Below are positions 1-14,000 of a stretch of 64,000 bases of DNA, one piece after another. Origin of the DNA: Monosporascus cannonballus (lineage: Eukaryota; Ascomycota; Sordariomycetes; Xylariales); contig QJNS01000007.1 in assembly GCA_004154925.1 (NCBI GenBank), positions 124,001-188,000 on the forward strand. The letters are read 5' to 3'. The position numbers and the translations under genes are program-made. Each line of letters begins with the position of its first letter. Positions within the stretch are counted from its first letter, which is position 1. Below the pieces are notes generated by a model. That model was given only the letters and a program-made list of their open reading frames with translations. It had not been told where the DNA came from and searched no databases.

Positions 1-223
1 CGAGACCCATTATTTAGTTATGCAATATTTAATTCGATTTATAAAATCGCTCATTTTACTTTATACCAACAATATACCGGTAAATTTTCCAAAATCAATA
101 TTATTCTTAATTGGCGAAAATTAACGCCGATAGAAAAATAATCGATTATCGACCGAATCTTTGATCTTGATATACGAACGTTTCTTATCCGGCTTTAACA
201 TATCAAAAATATAGCGAATATAT

Positions 224-504
224 TGAACTGGGGTAGGGAGAATTGGTCTTGATCAGTGCGGATAACCATCTTATGTTACAGTACGAAATGGGATTGTCGA
301 AAAATAAAGAACTGAATCTGATTGTATTGAAGGTGTTGAAGCTCGATGACTGAAAATGACAGAAGGCATGCTAAGTGGTAATGGTCGCCGAAGATGTCTG
401 GGGGTTAAACCCATGGCGAAAAAGAACTTCTTAATATATATGCGAAGCTCGGGCTTTCTGATCAGCCGAGCCTGACCATGGGTGTAACACCTCGCCCCAC
501 TTCA
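224..504 (-). repeat. Solo LTR of the A/B gypsy family
   Basis: A 281-bp repeat starting TGAACTGGGG and ending CCCCACTTCA, so the ends are inverted TG...CA termini. It is closely related to the LTRs at 32,974-33,247 and 44,313-44,586 and, more distantly, to 17,137-17,418. ATAT flanks both sides (220-223 and 505-508), consistent with a 4-bp target duplication. It sits inside the pogo transposase and no internal retroelement sequence follows it, so it looks like a solo LTR left by LTR-LTR recombination. It is the least RIP-mutated copy in the window. Strand is assigned from the family's pol orientation in element B. Confidence 0.85.
447..471. repeat. LTR hairpin (GCTCGG...CCGAGC)
   Basis: Inverted repeat inside the solo LTR: GCTCGG pairs with CCGAGC, extended by CT/AG, around a short loop. 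A further small palindrome, GGTGT-A-ACACC, follows near 480-491. The same hairpin survives in the copy at 44,313-44,586. It contains few CpA/TpG dinucleotides, which may be why RIP spared it. Confidence 0.5.
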
Positions 505-1882
505 ATATTATTTATTTAACGCGTTGCAAAACACATCGAGGTTAAATGAGCGTCAAATTTTATTAAACGCCAAAAAAATATTCAAAACGCGCTTAAATCG
601 AAAAATCGATTATTAAAAGGTATTATACAAAAATCTAAAAATATCTCGTAAGTAATTTAAGCTCATTCGGGTAATAATTATAAAATACGGTACAATAAAA
701 AAGGATATTTATAATTTCGACGAAACGAGATTTTTGATAAAGCTTTTTATAACAACGGGCATAATAATTACTAATGTTAAAAATATAGAAAATTTAAATA
801 AGCGCAATCAATAAAGAAGGAACAGGTTATAATTATATAAGCTGTCAATTAGTAAAATTAGGTACTACCATTATTTATTATTTTAGCTGAGAAAATTATC
901 TTAATTCTTAGTACCGAAAAAATCTATTTTCTGCTAGTTAAAAAATCGATTTAAGTAATAATAATTAGATAACGAACAAATTAGATTTAAAATAAGTCTA
1001 ATATTTCGATAAACATATCCGAATACGTACGAAAAAATCGAAACGTTTTTTTATCCTTAACGGTTACAAAAATTATTATTCGATAAAATTCAAAAAATAT
1101 TACGCGAATAACAGTATTATTATACTTTATATATTTGCTTATTTTTTATCGGCTTTACCTTTTTAACGTATTTTACTTTTTTACTTTAAGAAGCGCTTAT
1201 TCGTTTTATATCGAAAATTTAATACGACGCTACTATACCTATATTGCGAAAAAAGATTTTTTTCGCCGGCTTTTACGATACGTTTAAAACTTCCATAACG
1301 TCCGAAAATATTAAAGCCGGATTCGCAAAAGCTAAACTTGTTCCATTCGATGCTAATAATATTTTATTCGAATTAGAAATTCCTTTAACTATACTTATAT
1401 CGACCGTATCGCCGTTTACTTCTATCGGTTTCGTTTTTTTCCTCTCATGCGAAAATCTCTAAAATACCCGCAAAGCAATAAAACGAGAGCGTTATTTGTA
1501 AAAAAGAATGAAAAATTACTAAGGTAGTTCGCCGACAAAAATAGTTGAATCGATTAATTTTCTAACGAAAAATACCTTAATACTATTACATAAAAATATT
1601 TATTGGCGCGAAACGAACTATATCCTTATTAAACGTCTGAAAATTAAAAATAAACGACTTTAAAAAGAAAAAAAAACACTTACTATATAAAAGAGATAAG
1701 CTCTTTTGGGCGAGAAAAAAAGTGGTAATGAAAAAAATACAGCCAATAACGACTAAAAATAATTATGGCCAAAAGGTTAAAACGAAAAAGCGAAATTATG
1801 GCGTTTACAGCAAGCCCGAACATAATGCGCGTATTTGTAAAGAAACTATAAATATATTTAGCGAAAGAAAAATCTGATTAGT

Positions 1883-4800
1883 TTGTGTTATTTGGATATG
1901 TTATGGTTAATTAATTTGACTTTGTTATCGATAGGTGCCAAAAACTATTCGATGAGCTTATTTAGAATCTTATTGTATATTTATTAAATTTACATAAAAT
2001 AGCAGTTAATTGTTTAAATTTCTTAAATTATTTTAAGTAAAGTAGTTTTTTGAGCTAATATTTAGTTATAACGGTTTATGTTAAGCTTTAAAAGTCGGTT
2101 TTTTAAAATGAGATTTTTAGTTTTTATAATGTTATTTTTTTAATATTTTGTTTTAAAAAATATAAAAGTAATATATTAACGTTTTTATTAAAAAAACTAT
2201 TTAATGTTTTTCAGTTAACTTTATTATTATAAACTGTATTTAGCAAAAGAAAAAGAAATGCGATTAAATTAACGGAACTTTCGCGATATTTGTATTAATT
2301 TAATTTAAATATTTAATACTCAGATTTGTTTTAGTTATTTACATTTTAATACAATAATTTGTTTTTAAATATTGGAATATTTAACTTATAGTTATTATAT
2401 TTATTGTGATCGCTTTTCTTAATACGTTTTAGATATAAATTTCTTAAAGAAAATAAATAAAACGTAGCAGTACTTTTAAAAAATAACGTAACATTAAAGA
2501 CAATTTTTTAACTTATTAAACAATTACGGAAAAACAATTTGTCAATTTAAGCTGTCGAGAAAACGAAAAATTAAAGAGATTTATTACAAAATTCGAAAGT
2601 TTACGTATTGAATTTTTTTTAAAAAAATAGATATACAAATGTGAAAAAGGAATTGAAAATTAAATTAATTACAGAAATGGAAAAAAGAAAACATAACGTT
2701 ATATAACAGAAAAATAACTAGGGTTTGCCTTAAAAATAAGTGCTATAATAAAGCTATTCATATCTTTCGATTAGAACGCCGTTAAAGTTGATTTGAAAGC
2801 GGAATTATTATCGTTTATAACTTTAACCGCGTTAAAGATTATCGGCTAAGATATTAGCGGTATAACATTTTAACCAGGTTTTTTATATTTATAAAATACT
2901 TAAAAGGTTTTTATAGTTTGTTATGAGTAGTGTTTTTAGTTAATGAAGTATTATATTTAAATTTTAACCATTTTAATATTTAACATCTTTCCTATTTCGT
3001 ATTTTTCAGTTTGTTTCGATTTTTAAATTTGTTTTTAACTAAGAGTAAAATATAAGTTATATTTTCATAGTTTCAAGAAATAATAATAAATAAATAAATC
3101 AAAAAATGTTTTTTTTAATCTTTCAATAAGCGAAATATTTCAACATTTAATTTAGTATGAAGGCTGTTAATTCATAAAGTTTTAAAAGATATATTTGATT
3201 TTTAACGTAATAAATAAACTTTCTTTTTTCGATAAGATTAAGTTTTTCATATTTATTATTAAAATATTAAGTTATTTTTGATTAATACAATTATAATTTA
3301 ATTTAATAAAAGTTTTGTTTTCAGTACAATAATAATATTTTTACAATACTGCCCCTGGTTTTTTAAAATGCGTTTTTATAATGCCGTATATAAAAATATG
3401 TTTATGTTTTCGTTTTTAATATATTATAAATTATTTACATTAATAATAATATTTGATTTAATTCTTTTTCTAATAACTAGTATAGTTTTTAAGATATTAT
3501 TTTAACGTTTAATTTAATCATTTTTAACTCGTTTATTTGAAGATAATGTTTCGTTAAAAGCTCACATTTAATACAGATTAGTTTAAAAGAACAGCATTAA
3601 ATTTAAATGTAAAATATATAATTTTATCTAAAATATATTTTTCTAGTATTTTATATTGATCCCCGTAAATTTAAATTAAACTTTAAATTAATTATTTTAG
3701 AGGTGCATTTTGTTAAACTAGTAAATAGAAATATATTAATATTTAATAAATTTGTCGATAACTACTTGTATTTGATCGTATTAGATATAACTAATGGGGT
3801 TTTTAATGAAAAGTAGTTTAATTATAAAATTATAAATTATAGTATTTTATATATTTTTAAAAACCGTTTTAAGCTTCAATGATTTATATAGTTCAAGATA
3901 AGTTCTTTTAATATTATTATAAATATTTTAATATTTAATTAATTAATTATGTTATTTAGAAAATTTAAAGAGTAATATGTTTTATTAACGATTAATTGTT
4001 TTTAAAATTTCGTAATAAATATATAATAGGTTTTCGCATAATCTTTTTACGAATTGTTTTTATTAATCATTGAGTACGTAAATTTTATTATGGTATAATA
4101 GGTAACATTTCGATTATTCTTTTAATTATTATATTTTTAGTTGTTTTTAAAGGTTTAAAGGTTTTAAGATTGTATAAATAATTCGACAATTGATTTCTTT
4201 TCATATTTTACATAATTATTTCGTAATACTTTCGTTGGATTATAATATTTGCAAGTTCCTTGAAGTAATTTAAAATTATAATTAATTTCGCAATTAATAA
4301 TATATGTTTAACGGTTTTATTCATATTCTATATTTTAAATTTAAAGGTAAAGAAAAATATTATCCATAATTCTGGTCGTTTATTTATTTTTTACGTTTTA
4401 ATAAACCGGGAAAAGCATTTAAAATTAAAGTAAATATAAATTTCTTGATTCTTATTACAGTTTTATTACTTAAAAGTGTGAATAATTATTAATAATTTTA
4501 GATAGTAAATTATAAATTTAGATCTTATACTTTATAGATATTTCAAATAATAAATTATTAATTATTACTTTTCGTCTTTTATTTACTGCTAAATAATATT
4601 TAAGGCTGAATATACGGCATCAATTTTAAGCGTATTTTTATTAGCATTAGATAATTTTATTTTCAAATTATTAAAAAATGTTTTAAGCTATTGTAAAAAA
4701 GATGCAAACATTTAATATATTTGTTAATAATAGATCTCGTCAGCAATTTAATTACATATTGCTATTAATGAAATAAGTTATATATATAATTAATAAACTT

Positions 4801-6250
4801 TAAATTCTTTTAAATATTTTTAATATATATTTTATTAAGAATGTTGCAATTATAAATATTTTTTATATTTAAATCTTATATTTAAATTTAGCTAAAAAAA
4901 CCCCAGCTTTAAAGAATATAATCTTTAATTATAATATTTAACCTTGACAAATTTAATCTTTACATTATTTAAAGTTTTAAATCTTTTAATAACTTATATT
5001 TTATATTTGTTTACAGTTTTGGAACAAATAAATATATTAGCGAAAAGTTTAAATACGAAAATATTGGCTAAACGTTTAAAAACTAATTATAATTAATTAT
5101 TAAAATTCAAAAAGGCGTTTTTAATTTTGATTAAAAAAAATTCGATATTCATAACATTTCTAAGATATTTTTAAAAACCACTTTTTATGTTTTTTCATTC
5201 GTTATATATAATAATAATCGTTTCGAAAATTCAATACAATATTTTATTTTATTATATTAACGTTTTAACAATATATATAAAAGTTTAATAAAATTTATTT
5301 TTAAATTACAATATTATATGAATTAAATAACTCACTAAAGATTTAAAACGTTATATATATTTTTTAAAGTTTAAACATATTTTTAAGTACAGTTTATTGT
5401 TATGATTTATATAGTAAATTTTATAAAGTATTAAATAATAACTTTCTTTAACAAATTGCTAATAGTTTTATCAATTATACTATAATAATGTTGTGTTCCT
5501 CTATTTTAAATTATTTTTAAATTTACGATATATTGAGAATATTATAATACTTTGATCCGAACTTTGTGTTGTTTTAGTAATAAAATAAAACTTATTATAC
5601 AAATTTAAATATCATTTTACTATTTGAAGAAAACTGTTAATTATTTTAATTAATAAAGGGACGATTAACAGGAATTTGAGATATTATAAAGATAATACTA
5701 TATTTTAAATTATCTCTTATATTTAGCGAATACTGTTTTTACGATTATTAAATTTATAAACACAACTTTTGAGTTTTTCGTAATATTTGTTTATTTTAGT
5801 ATTTAAATGTTTTTCGTGTAATATATATAATTTAAATAATATTAACATATATATTTTTTAAAAAACATTAATATTCTTTATGTTTACTTACAATTTCAAT
5901 TATCTTTTACTTTAAAAACAATTTTATTTTAAGCCTTTTTTTATTTTATATAATAAAAAATCTCTGTTTAATTGCGTAAGTCTTTTTTTATTTTATATAA
6001 GCTTTTTAAAATAATGTTTTTTAATAACTTATTTCGAAAGCTTTTAACGTTTTTTAATTAATACATTTTATTTACCAAAAATATTTCCCTTTGAAAGCTT
6101 TTTTAATAATCTATTTAATGTAATAATTATTTATATATTGAAATTATTTCGCTTTATTTAACTTGTATTTAAAAATCGTTGTTTTTATATATCCGTTTGA
6201 TATATTTGTATTTTGCAAATTATAGAGTCAAAAATATACAATTTTTTATA
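1883..6250. other. AT-rich sequence, no recognisable gene
   Basis: After the pogo tail I see only heavily decayed AT-rich sequence with no frame, LTR or protein motif that I can name. It is probably further RIP-mutated transposon sequence, by analogy with its neighbours. Confidence 0.6.
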
Positions 6251-9200
6251 TTGAATTTTTTTTAAAAAATAATTCTTAAATATAAAATATTAGAAAGTAA
6301 ATTTAATATGATTATAATACAATCCTTTAAATTTGTTTTAATTCCGAGTATAAATAATAAAACTTAATGAATTTTGGTTACAAAGAAATATATATATAAT
6401 AAATCAAGATCGAAAGAATCTAATTTTATTTAATGCGATTAATCAAGTTATATTATAATATGAAAAAATCTAGCCGAAATTAATAATTTAATCCAATTAT
6501 ATTAATAATCATAAAAGTTAATAAGTAATACGTTAAAAAGCTAAATAAATAGTAATAACAGTATTATATTTTTTAGCGATATATTTGTAAGGAAAGTATT
6601 ATTGTTTAAAATATATGCGGAATTCCGATTTCGTAATTAGCTGAAGTTAATTTTAAACGTTACAGTTCACCTTATTTTAAAGCTTTTCTTTACGATAATA
6701 TATTTTTTTATTTTATTCTACAAAGTAAGAATTATTTCACGTTCTAGTAAATATAATAGATATATATATATTTACAAATTAAATAATCTTTCCCGTAATA
6801 TATTTTTGTCATTTTTAATTTAGCATTCGGATTTCGTTTTTTGGTTTATTATTTACGTAATGAAGGTTTCTTTTGTTTTGTAATAGTTTTTTGAATTTTT
6901 AATTATTACTCAACGTTTTGTAATTGTTTATTAATATAGCTTAAATGAGTTAAGTAGTAATCCATAAGCAAAATATATAACTACTTTAATTAAAAAATAA
7001 AAAGAAATATAAAACATTTTGAAAAATATATAATAAACATCGACTAAGTTAAACCTTTTGAAATATCTTTTTGTTTTAATAGCTGTCATGGAAATTAAGG
7101 TATATTTTAATTATTCTCTTTATATTTTGAAATAATTATTTTTTCATATTCAAAGTAGTGTTATAATTTTCTATAATCCAGAACCTCGTCTGATAAATTA
7201 AAATAAGTAAAATATTTAGAGAATATATATAGGTCAATAATTATTTAAAGGTTATAATTTCATTAATACTTATAAATATATTTTTAAGTTTAGCGTTTGT
7301 TTATTTGATCGATAGAGATTTAATGCTTTTTTAATTAGATTGTTTGAAAATATTACCGAATATTATAAAAGTACGTTTTAATTAGAGTTATAAAAAGTTA
7401 ATTTAATACTAATATTTTGTAAATTTAATAATATCATTAATATTATGAAATATTGTTTAAACGTTATTAAAATCTAAATTGAAAATAATAATTTTTGCGT
7501 TTTTATTTAATAAGATAGAGCATTTTTAAATAATAAAATAACTGAATTTGAAAAAACATAAAATTGTATTTTTATAGATTTACGCAACAATTCGTATATG
7601 AAGACAATCATGTCCTTTATTCGAAAATACTTTTTAATAATAAGAAATGTTATAGTTTTTTTAAAATAATATAATTAAAATATTATATAATAAATTCGAA
7701 TTATTTTGAAAATTTAAAGATATTTTAAAAAATCTTTAAAGGGGTATTTTTATTATATAAAGCAATAAGTACTAATCGATTAATATTAACTGTCTAATTA
7801 AGACGAAATATAAAAACCAAAAGTAAAATATTACTGTATAACATTTATAATATTTTCTAGAACTTTCTAACGTATTTAAAATTTTAATATTAATCATTTA
7901 GTTCATTTTAACAAATTTAAATTTATAATAAAATAAAAGTTATAGACTTAAGAAATAAGATGTTATAATGTAAATATATAAATATAAAATATATTTAACT
8001 AGGATATTTAAAAAACAAATTAGAACAGAACAATAATATATTTATTATTTTTAATTACTTTTTAAAATACGTTTTATATACTAAAATTATTTTAGAAAGT
8101 TTTATTTAATATTATCGAAAAAAGAACTATACGTTATTATTATCTTTAATTGATTACTTATAATCATTTTTACTGAAGTTTAGATATTCAACCTTGTAAG
8201 TTTATTAATCTTATTTATTACTTATATACAAATATCAATGTTTAAAATTATATATATTTTTATATATAAACATATATATTTAATACGTTTAATATATTTA
8301 TTATAGGTAGTTTTAAATTACGTAATATATTAGGATTTTTGTATTAATATGTATTTTGAAATATTAAATAGAGAAATAAATCATTTATTACTTAAAAATA
8401 ATATATCCAATATTATTAAAAATAATCAAGTTAAACATAATTACAAATTCTAAAACTTCGATCGCTTTTCGATATATTATCGTTATGCCTTCGAAATTTT
8501 ATAATATCTTGTATTTATTAAATTTTTAATCCCCAAAAAGAGCCTTTTAATTTTATAACTTTAATACAATAATAAGATTTTAATTAACTTATACAATATT
8601 AATAATATCAAAAACTTTATTTACTGTTAAACTTTGATATTTAAATTGTATTTTTGTAAAGTTCAATTTTTCAATATTGTTAAAAGTAATAATTATTTCT
8701 TTTTTTGTAATTTAATTATAAAAAAGTATTTTTTTTAAATACCATTATGTTTAATTAAAAGTATAATAATTTATTAAACATAATTTAGTTATGTGTTTGA
8801 TTTTAAATATCGTTAAATAACTTTGTAAAAGTTACGAATTAATAACTTTAATGCTTAATATTAAAATTAAAACTTTTGTAGCTTTAGCCTTATTAAGCCT
8901 TTTGGATTTAAAAACTACTAATTAGTTTCATAATCTATTTATTAACTTTAATAAAATAAATTTTCGTTAATATCTTCATACTTTATTTTAATACTATAAT
9001 CGATAATTGAAAGTATAACACAATTATTATTTCTGTTATTTTTTTAATATTTGTAAAAAAACATACTTTTTTATCGAAATCTGTTCAATATTTACAATAT
9101 ATTTATTTTACTTATTTTTTATTTTACAGTAAATCGGTTTTTAGAAAAGCAAATTACCGATATTATCTTTTAAAAATAACTAACGCTTAACTGCTGATTA

Positions 9201-10981
9201 TTTGACTGTTATCATCTAAAGAACAATTTAAAATAAATGTTGTATTTATAGAAATTATTTACACCGATTTTTTAAATTAACTCATAATATAATTTATTAA
9301 GGACTTTCCATGTATTAAAAAGTTATTTGGTTATATTTTCAAAATATATAAGTTCGTATTTTATTAACTCTATAAAAACATTATTATACTTTTAAATCGC
9401 TTAGAAAGATGGAATATTTTTGATTTATTTAAAAAAAATAGAAATTGCTTTTTAGCTTTACGAAAAATACCTCTAATAATTATATCAATCAATCGATAAA
9501 TGTAATTATATATTTAAGCATAATTAATACAAAAACTTTCGAACACGTTTAAAAAAACCGCAAATTAAATCAAATTATAATGTTTTTTAGGAACTTAATA
9601 AAAATCTTTTTAATGTTTAATTAAAAACGTATTTACGAATTTTCGTGGTATAATTGAAATTGGTAATATTTTAAGAAATTCGAATAAATCGTTTTCTTAG
9701 TATTTTCTCAGTTTTAAAATTAAATGAAAAAACAAATTGAATTATATTTCTTTTATATATTTATACTTTTCAAATACTTGCGATAATTCTTTGATTTTAT
9801 TCGATTATATAATTTCCGAATTATGTATTAGGTGTTTTCATTTTAATATTTATCATATTAAGCTCTATTAATTTAAACTATTAATTTTCTAATAATTCGA
9901 TATTTATACCGTTTAACATTTTGTTCGCAATATCGTATAATTAATTAAATTCGGTAAATAATAATTTTAATTCGTTACTCTTTTACAAAATAATTAATCT
10001 TTAATACTCTTTTCAGTTTTAATAAATTACTTTAAATTGTTAATAAAAAATCCACTATAATAATATCTTACTAATTTCTTTTAAACAATATATAACTTCA
10101 TTAATAAAGTCTGTACTTAAATACAATCCTATTTAACTATATTTCTATTTTATTTTTCTTGATATCTTATTATATTATATGATATTTTAAAGTGATATTA
10201 AGTTTTTAGTTTTCAAAAACCGGCTTTTTATGTTATTGCTATTGTCTTAATTAATATATTTAGTGCCTTTACAATAATATATAATAATTACTCCAATTAC
10301 TTTAATCACGTTATTAACTTTACGTTTTAATAACTTAATGTCTTACTTAGTTATATTTTCTTTTCGGGTATTAAAATTTTTATTATAAGATTTTATATCG
10401 CTATTATTTTTTCGGTTCGTAAAAACATTTCTAATTTAAAAAGCAGTTTATAAAACTTAAAACCGTAAATTTCTATCCTAGTATTATGTATACATATTGT
10501 TTGAAATATGAACTTAATGTATTTTTATGCATATTATTTATTATTTTCATAAATGACTAATAATCAAGATATATTATTTTCGATTAATTCTCGGCCTCTA
10601 AAAATAAATATAATTTTAAATTTTCGCTAAAATGTAAATATCTTATATATTGGATTACTTCTTTTTTTATTTTTAAAACGTATATTAATTTGAATATTAA
10701 ACGGAAATCTATATAAATAAAACAACATATTCGTTTAGAAACTTCATAATTATTATAAACGTAATTATATATTAAGCTTTAAGTTTGCAATATTCCGATA
10801 ATCGCTTTATGCTCTTAATTAATTAAAATAAATTAACGTTAATGACATAAATAATTACAATATTTAAAAGGTTATAAAGTAATGATTTTGGTTATGCGTC
10901 AACCACCAGTTTTTTAATATAAAATATAGGTAAAATATATTTTCAGCAGATATTTATATATATTATGTTAACAATATAAAG

Positions 10982-11005
10982 TGTATATATATATATATAT
11001 ATATT
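10982..11005. repeat. (TA)n microsatellite
   Basis: A run of alternating T and A of a little over 20 bp inside element A. It is a simple repeat in an AT-rich background and has no apparent function. Confidence 0.6.
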
Positions 11006-14000
11006 TTATTTTGTTTCGTGTAATTCTAGTATTTACCGTATTAATTCCTTATTATTAAAGGTTTTTATTATTTATAATTTTACATCTGTTATGTTATTTT
11101 TTCAATTTATATTATAAAATATTTTAATGTTTCCATTTAAAAGAAATGCTTTTTCTACTGTTATATTAGATAATAAATTAAACAAAATTTAATAGCGTAA
11201 AAAGCTTTACGTATTTTTATCATTGCTTAAATTAGATTTGAATAAAAGCTTTTTTATTTAAATGATTCCGGTTAAAAAATATATTCGAATAACGGTTAAT
11301 CAAATACTAATATAACAATCGACTTTTTTATACGAAATTAATAAAATGCTGAACATTAAGTTTATGATATGATTCATTTATGCGATTAAAATTTCAGCCT
11401 TAATATCTTGCGTAAACCGAACGTTATAAACATAATTTCGTAAGTACTGTAAATATTTAAAAGCAATTTGATATTTTAAATAATATTATAACTTAATTCC
11501 ACTTTTTTACAAATATCATTTTTATAACTTATTATATGTTTTGCGTTATTAATTATTTAGCTTAATAAATTTCTCTAATACTGTTGGTATAAATCTAATT
11601 TATTATAAGCTTTCTTATATCGAGATTATAATTATTAATAACTAAAGTTAAGAACGTTAAAAACTTATTAAAAATATCTTTATAAGATTGTTTTAATAAA
11701 GGCCTTAAATAAAAAGTTAGTTTTTACAAAGTAAATAAATTAAAAACTTTATCTGATTAACGTAATATATAATAAATATGTAATAATAAACGATTATGCT
11801 TAAAAAGGCTCTAGATTTCGATGCGTGTTTTTGAAAATTAATTTTTAAAACTTTTATTATTTTCGCCGCATTAAATATATAATTATTTATATTGTAAAAA
11901 CAACCCGATTATAACTATAAATATAAAATATTATTAAAATATATATATTAATAATACTTTTAGTAAATTAGTAATGGAAAAGGTTTTATTTATATTAACC
12001 ATATTTTCGAAAACGAACTGTTAAGTTTCGAAAAGATTTTCAACATTATTATAACACGTTCTGAATTACTTATATTAACGTTATCTATAAATAACTAAGA
12101 TATTTTAAGTATTAAATTATAAGAAATAATTCCGATTACGTAAAAATTTAAATTATAAAATTAAGCGGCTTAATAAATATAAGAATATAATAACAAAAGT
12201 TTAATAATAATACGAACATGATTGTATTGCTGTTAACAAAAAGCAAGTTAACTGAATTATATCTAAAAATAATATATATTACAAAAATCTAAAAATATAT
12301 ATAAAGAAATCCACCAAGAATTATGGTATTTTTCTGGTATTAAAATATTCGATAAAATAATAACGATTAAGTTCTTCGTAAAAGTAACGAATTATAAACC
12401 GCTATTTTTTCTTTTTTATAAAATATAAAATATATAGATATATAATGGATAATTATACGAATAATTTTATTCAATATTAATAATATATTAATTGACTTGT
12501 TTTTTTATACTAATTAATGCTATAATACTTTTAATTTGCTGTATTTTATAAGAAGTAATTTTAATTTTGTAAAAAGAATATTAACTTTTTCAATTTACCA
12601 ATTTCATGGTTAATTGTGTTTTAAAATACCTTGTTTTTGCCATAATATATCTTTAAAAAAGGGGCTGTTTTATGTAGATAAATATAGTGCTGATTTAATT
12701 AGGTAGAATTTCAGGTTTTATTAAGTTTATTAGGTCTTCGAGATATGAAAATAAATTTAGAAAGTAATATTGTTAATAATATATCAAGTTTGTTTAAAAT
12801 ACCGTTTTATTTCTAAATCGTGTGCGTAACTTTTTTAATCTTTTCGACTTTTGATTGAAGTTTGTAAATAGTATTACTTTATCGGATAATATATTTTAAA
12901 TCGAAGTTATTGTTTTTATTAAGTTTATATATAATATTAATTTAAAAATCTTTTATTTCATTTTATTATACTTTATTTATAAAATTCTATATTATATATA
13001 TATTTAAGTTTTATTGTTAAATTGATATACAAATATATTTCTAAATTTTAAATTATTTTTTATAAATTTTTCAAAATCTTTATAATCTTGATTTTAAAAT
13101 CGTTTCTTAATTAATAATATACACAAATCTATAACGGATTTTTTGAACTTATTTATACCGATAAAATAGCGCATAAATTATCGGCTGTGTTGTTTCACGT
13201 TAATTATCCTTACAAATATTACGGTTAATTTGTTTTATTAATATGCAAAAAAACATATCGGAATAAATTTTAAGATTTTGGTTATTATTGCTAAATCTAT
13301 ATTTAATACCATTTTAGATTTTGTTACAAAATTAAGTTTTAATATCAATTATTATATTATGAAATTAATGTTAATAATAAAAAGGAAAATAATATGTAAT
13401 TAATTAACTCCGTTGAAATTTTAATTATATATTCGGATATGATTTCTTTTCCAAATAAAATCTATAAAAAACTATATTTCAAATATTATTAACTTATAGC
13501 TTTTAATGTACGACGGAATTAGAGGATTTAATTTGGTTTCGATATCGATAGTATTATTAATTAAGTTTTTTCCTTTTATTAAAACCAATTTAAATAATAA
13601 TATATCTAAATACCGAAATAATATATATAGATAAATCGAACTTTTATACGGATAAAATATTTGTCTTTTTTCAGTTTATATTTAGTATCTACGTCTAAGA
13701 CCTTAAAATCATGTTATAATTTAGTTAATTACAAAGTAAGGCAATTTTATTCTTATTAATTTAAATAATTTCTTATTTCTTTAATTTAATACTTTCAAGA
13801 TGTTTATAGTTATAATAATTTTAAAAGTTTTATTGAAATTTAAATAAATTATTTCGAATTGTTTTTCTTATTTTGATAAATTATAATTTCGCAATATATT
13901 ATTATTCATTTATTAATTCTTATACTATAATTGTAAATACTGTTTTATTAATGTTTTAATCTAGAAATTTAAAAATAAAAGTTCGTTTTGTATAAGTTTA

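Larger units (their letters stand above)
1..1882 (+). pseudogene. Fot1/pogo-type (Tc1/mariner) transposase remnant, split by an LTR
   Basis: Conceptual translation, ignoring stops, recovers a fungal pogo/Fot1 transposase in order. The N-terminal helix-turn-helix part lies before 223 (LTP.E...I.DRIFDLD.R around 121-195). The CENP-B-like part at 509-590 reads VAKHIEVK.ASNFIKRQ. The DDE domain starts with the first catalytic Asp in IYNFDETRF at about 707-735. The C-terminal signature ITSENIKAGF.KAKLVPFD lies at about 1295-1365, and a basic tail extends to about 1880. The gene begins left of the window. It is interrupted by an LTR at 224-504 (plus a 4-bp duplication); removing both keeps the reading frame, so the LTR arrived later. 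A frameshift lies near 580-590, and many stops stand at Trp, Gln and Arg codons. It is dead. The family call is firm; which member of the group is unknown. Confidence 0.85.

Noticed and set aside
6250..6520. Left LTR of element A.
   Set aside because: Only scraps of similarity (TTGAATT, AAAACTTAAT, TAGCCGAA) remain. I used it as a soft boundary and did not list it as a separate feature.
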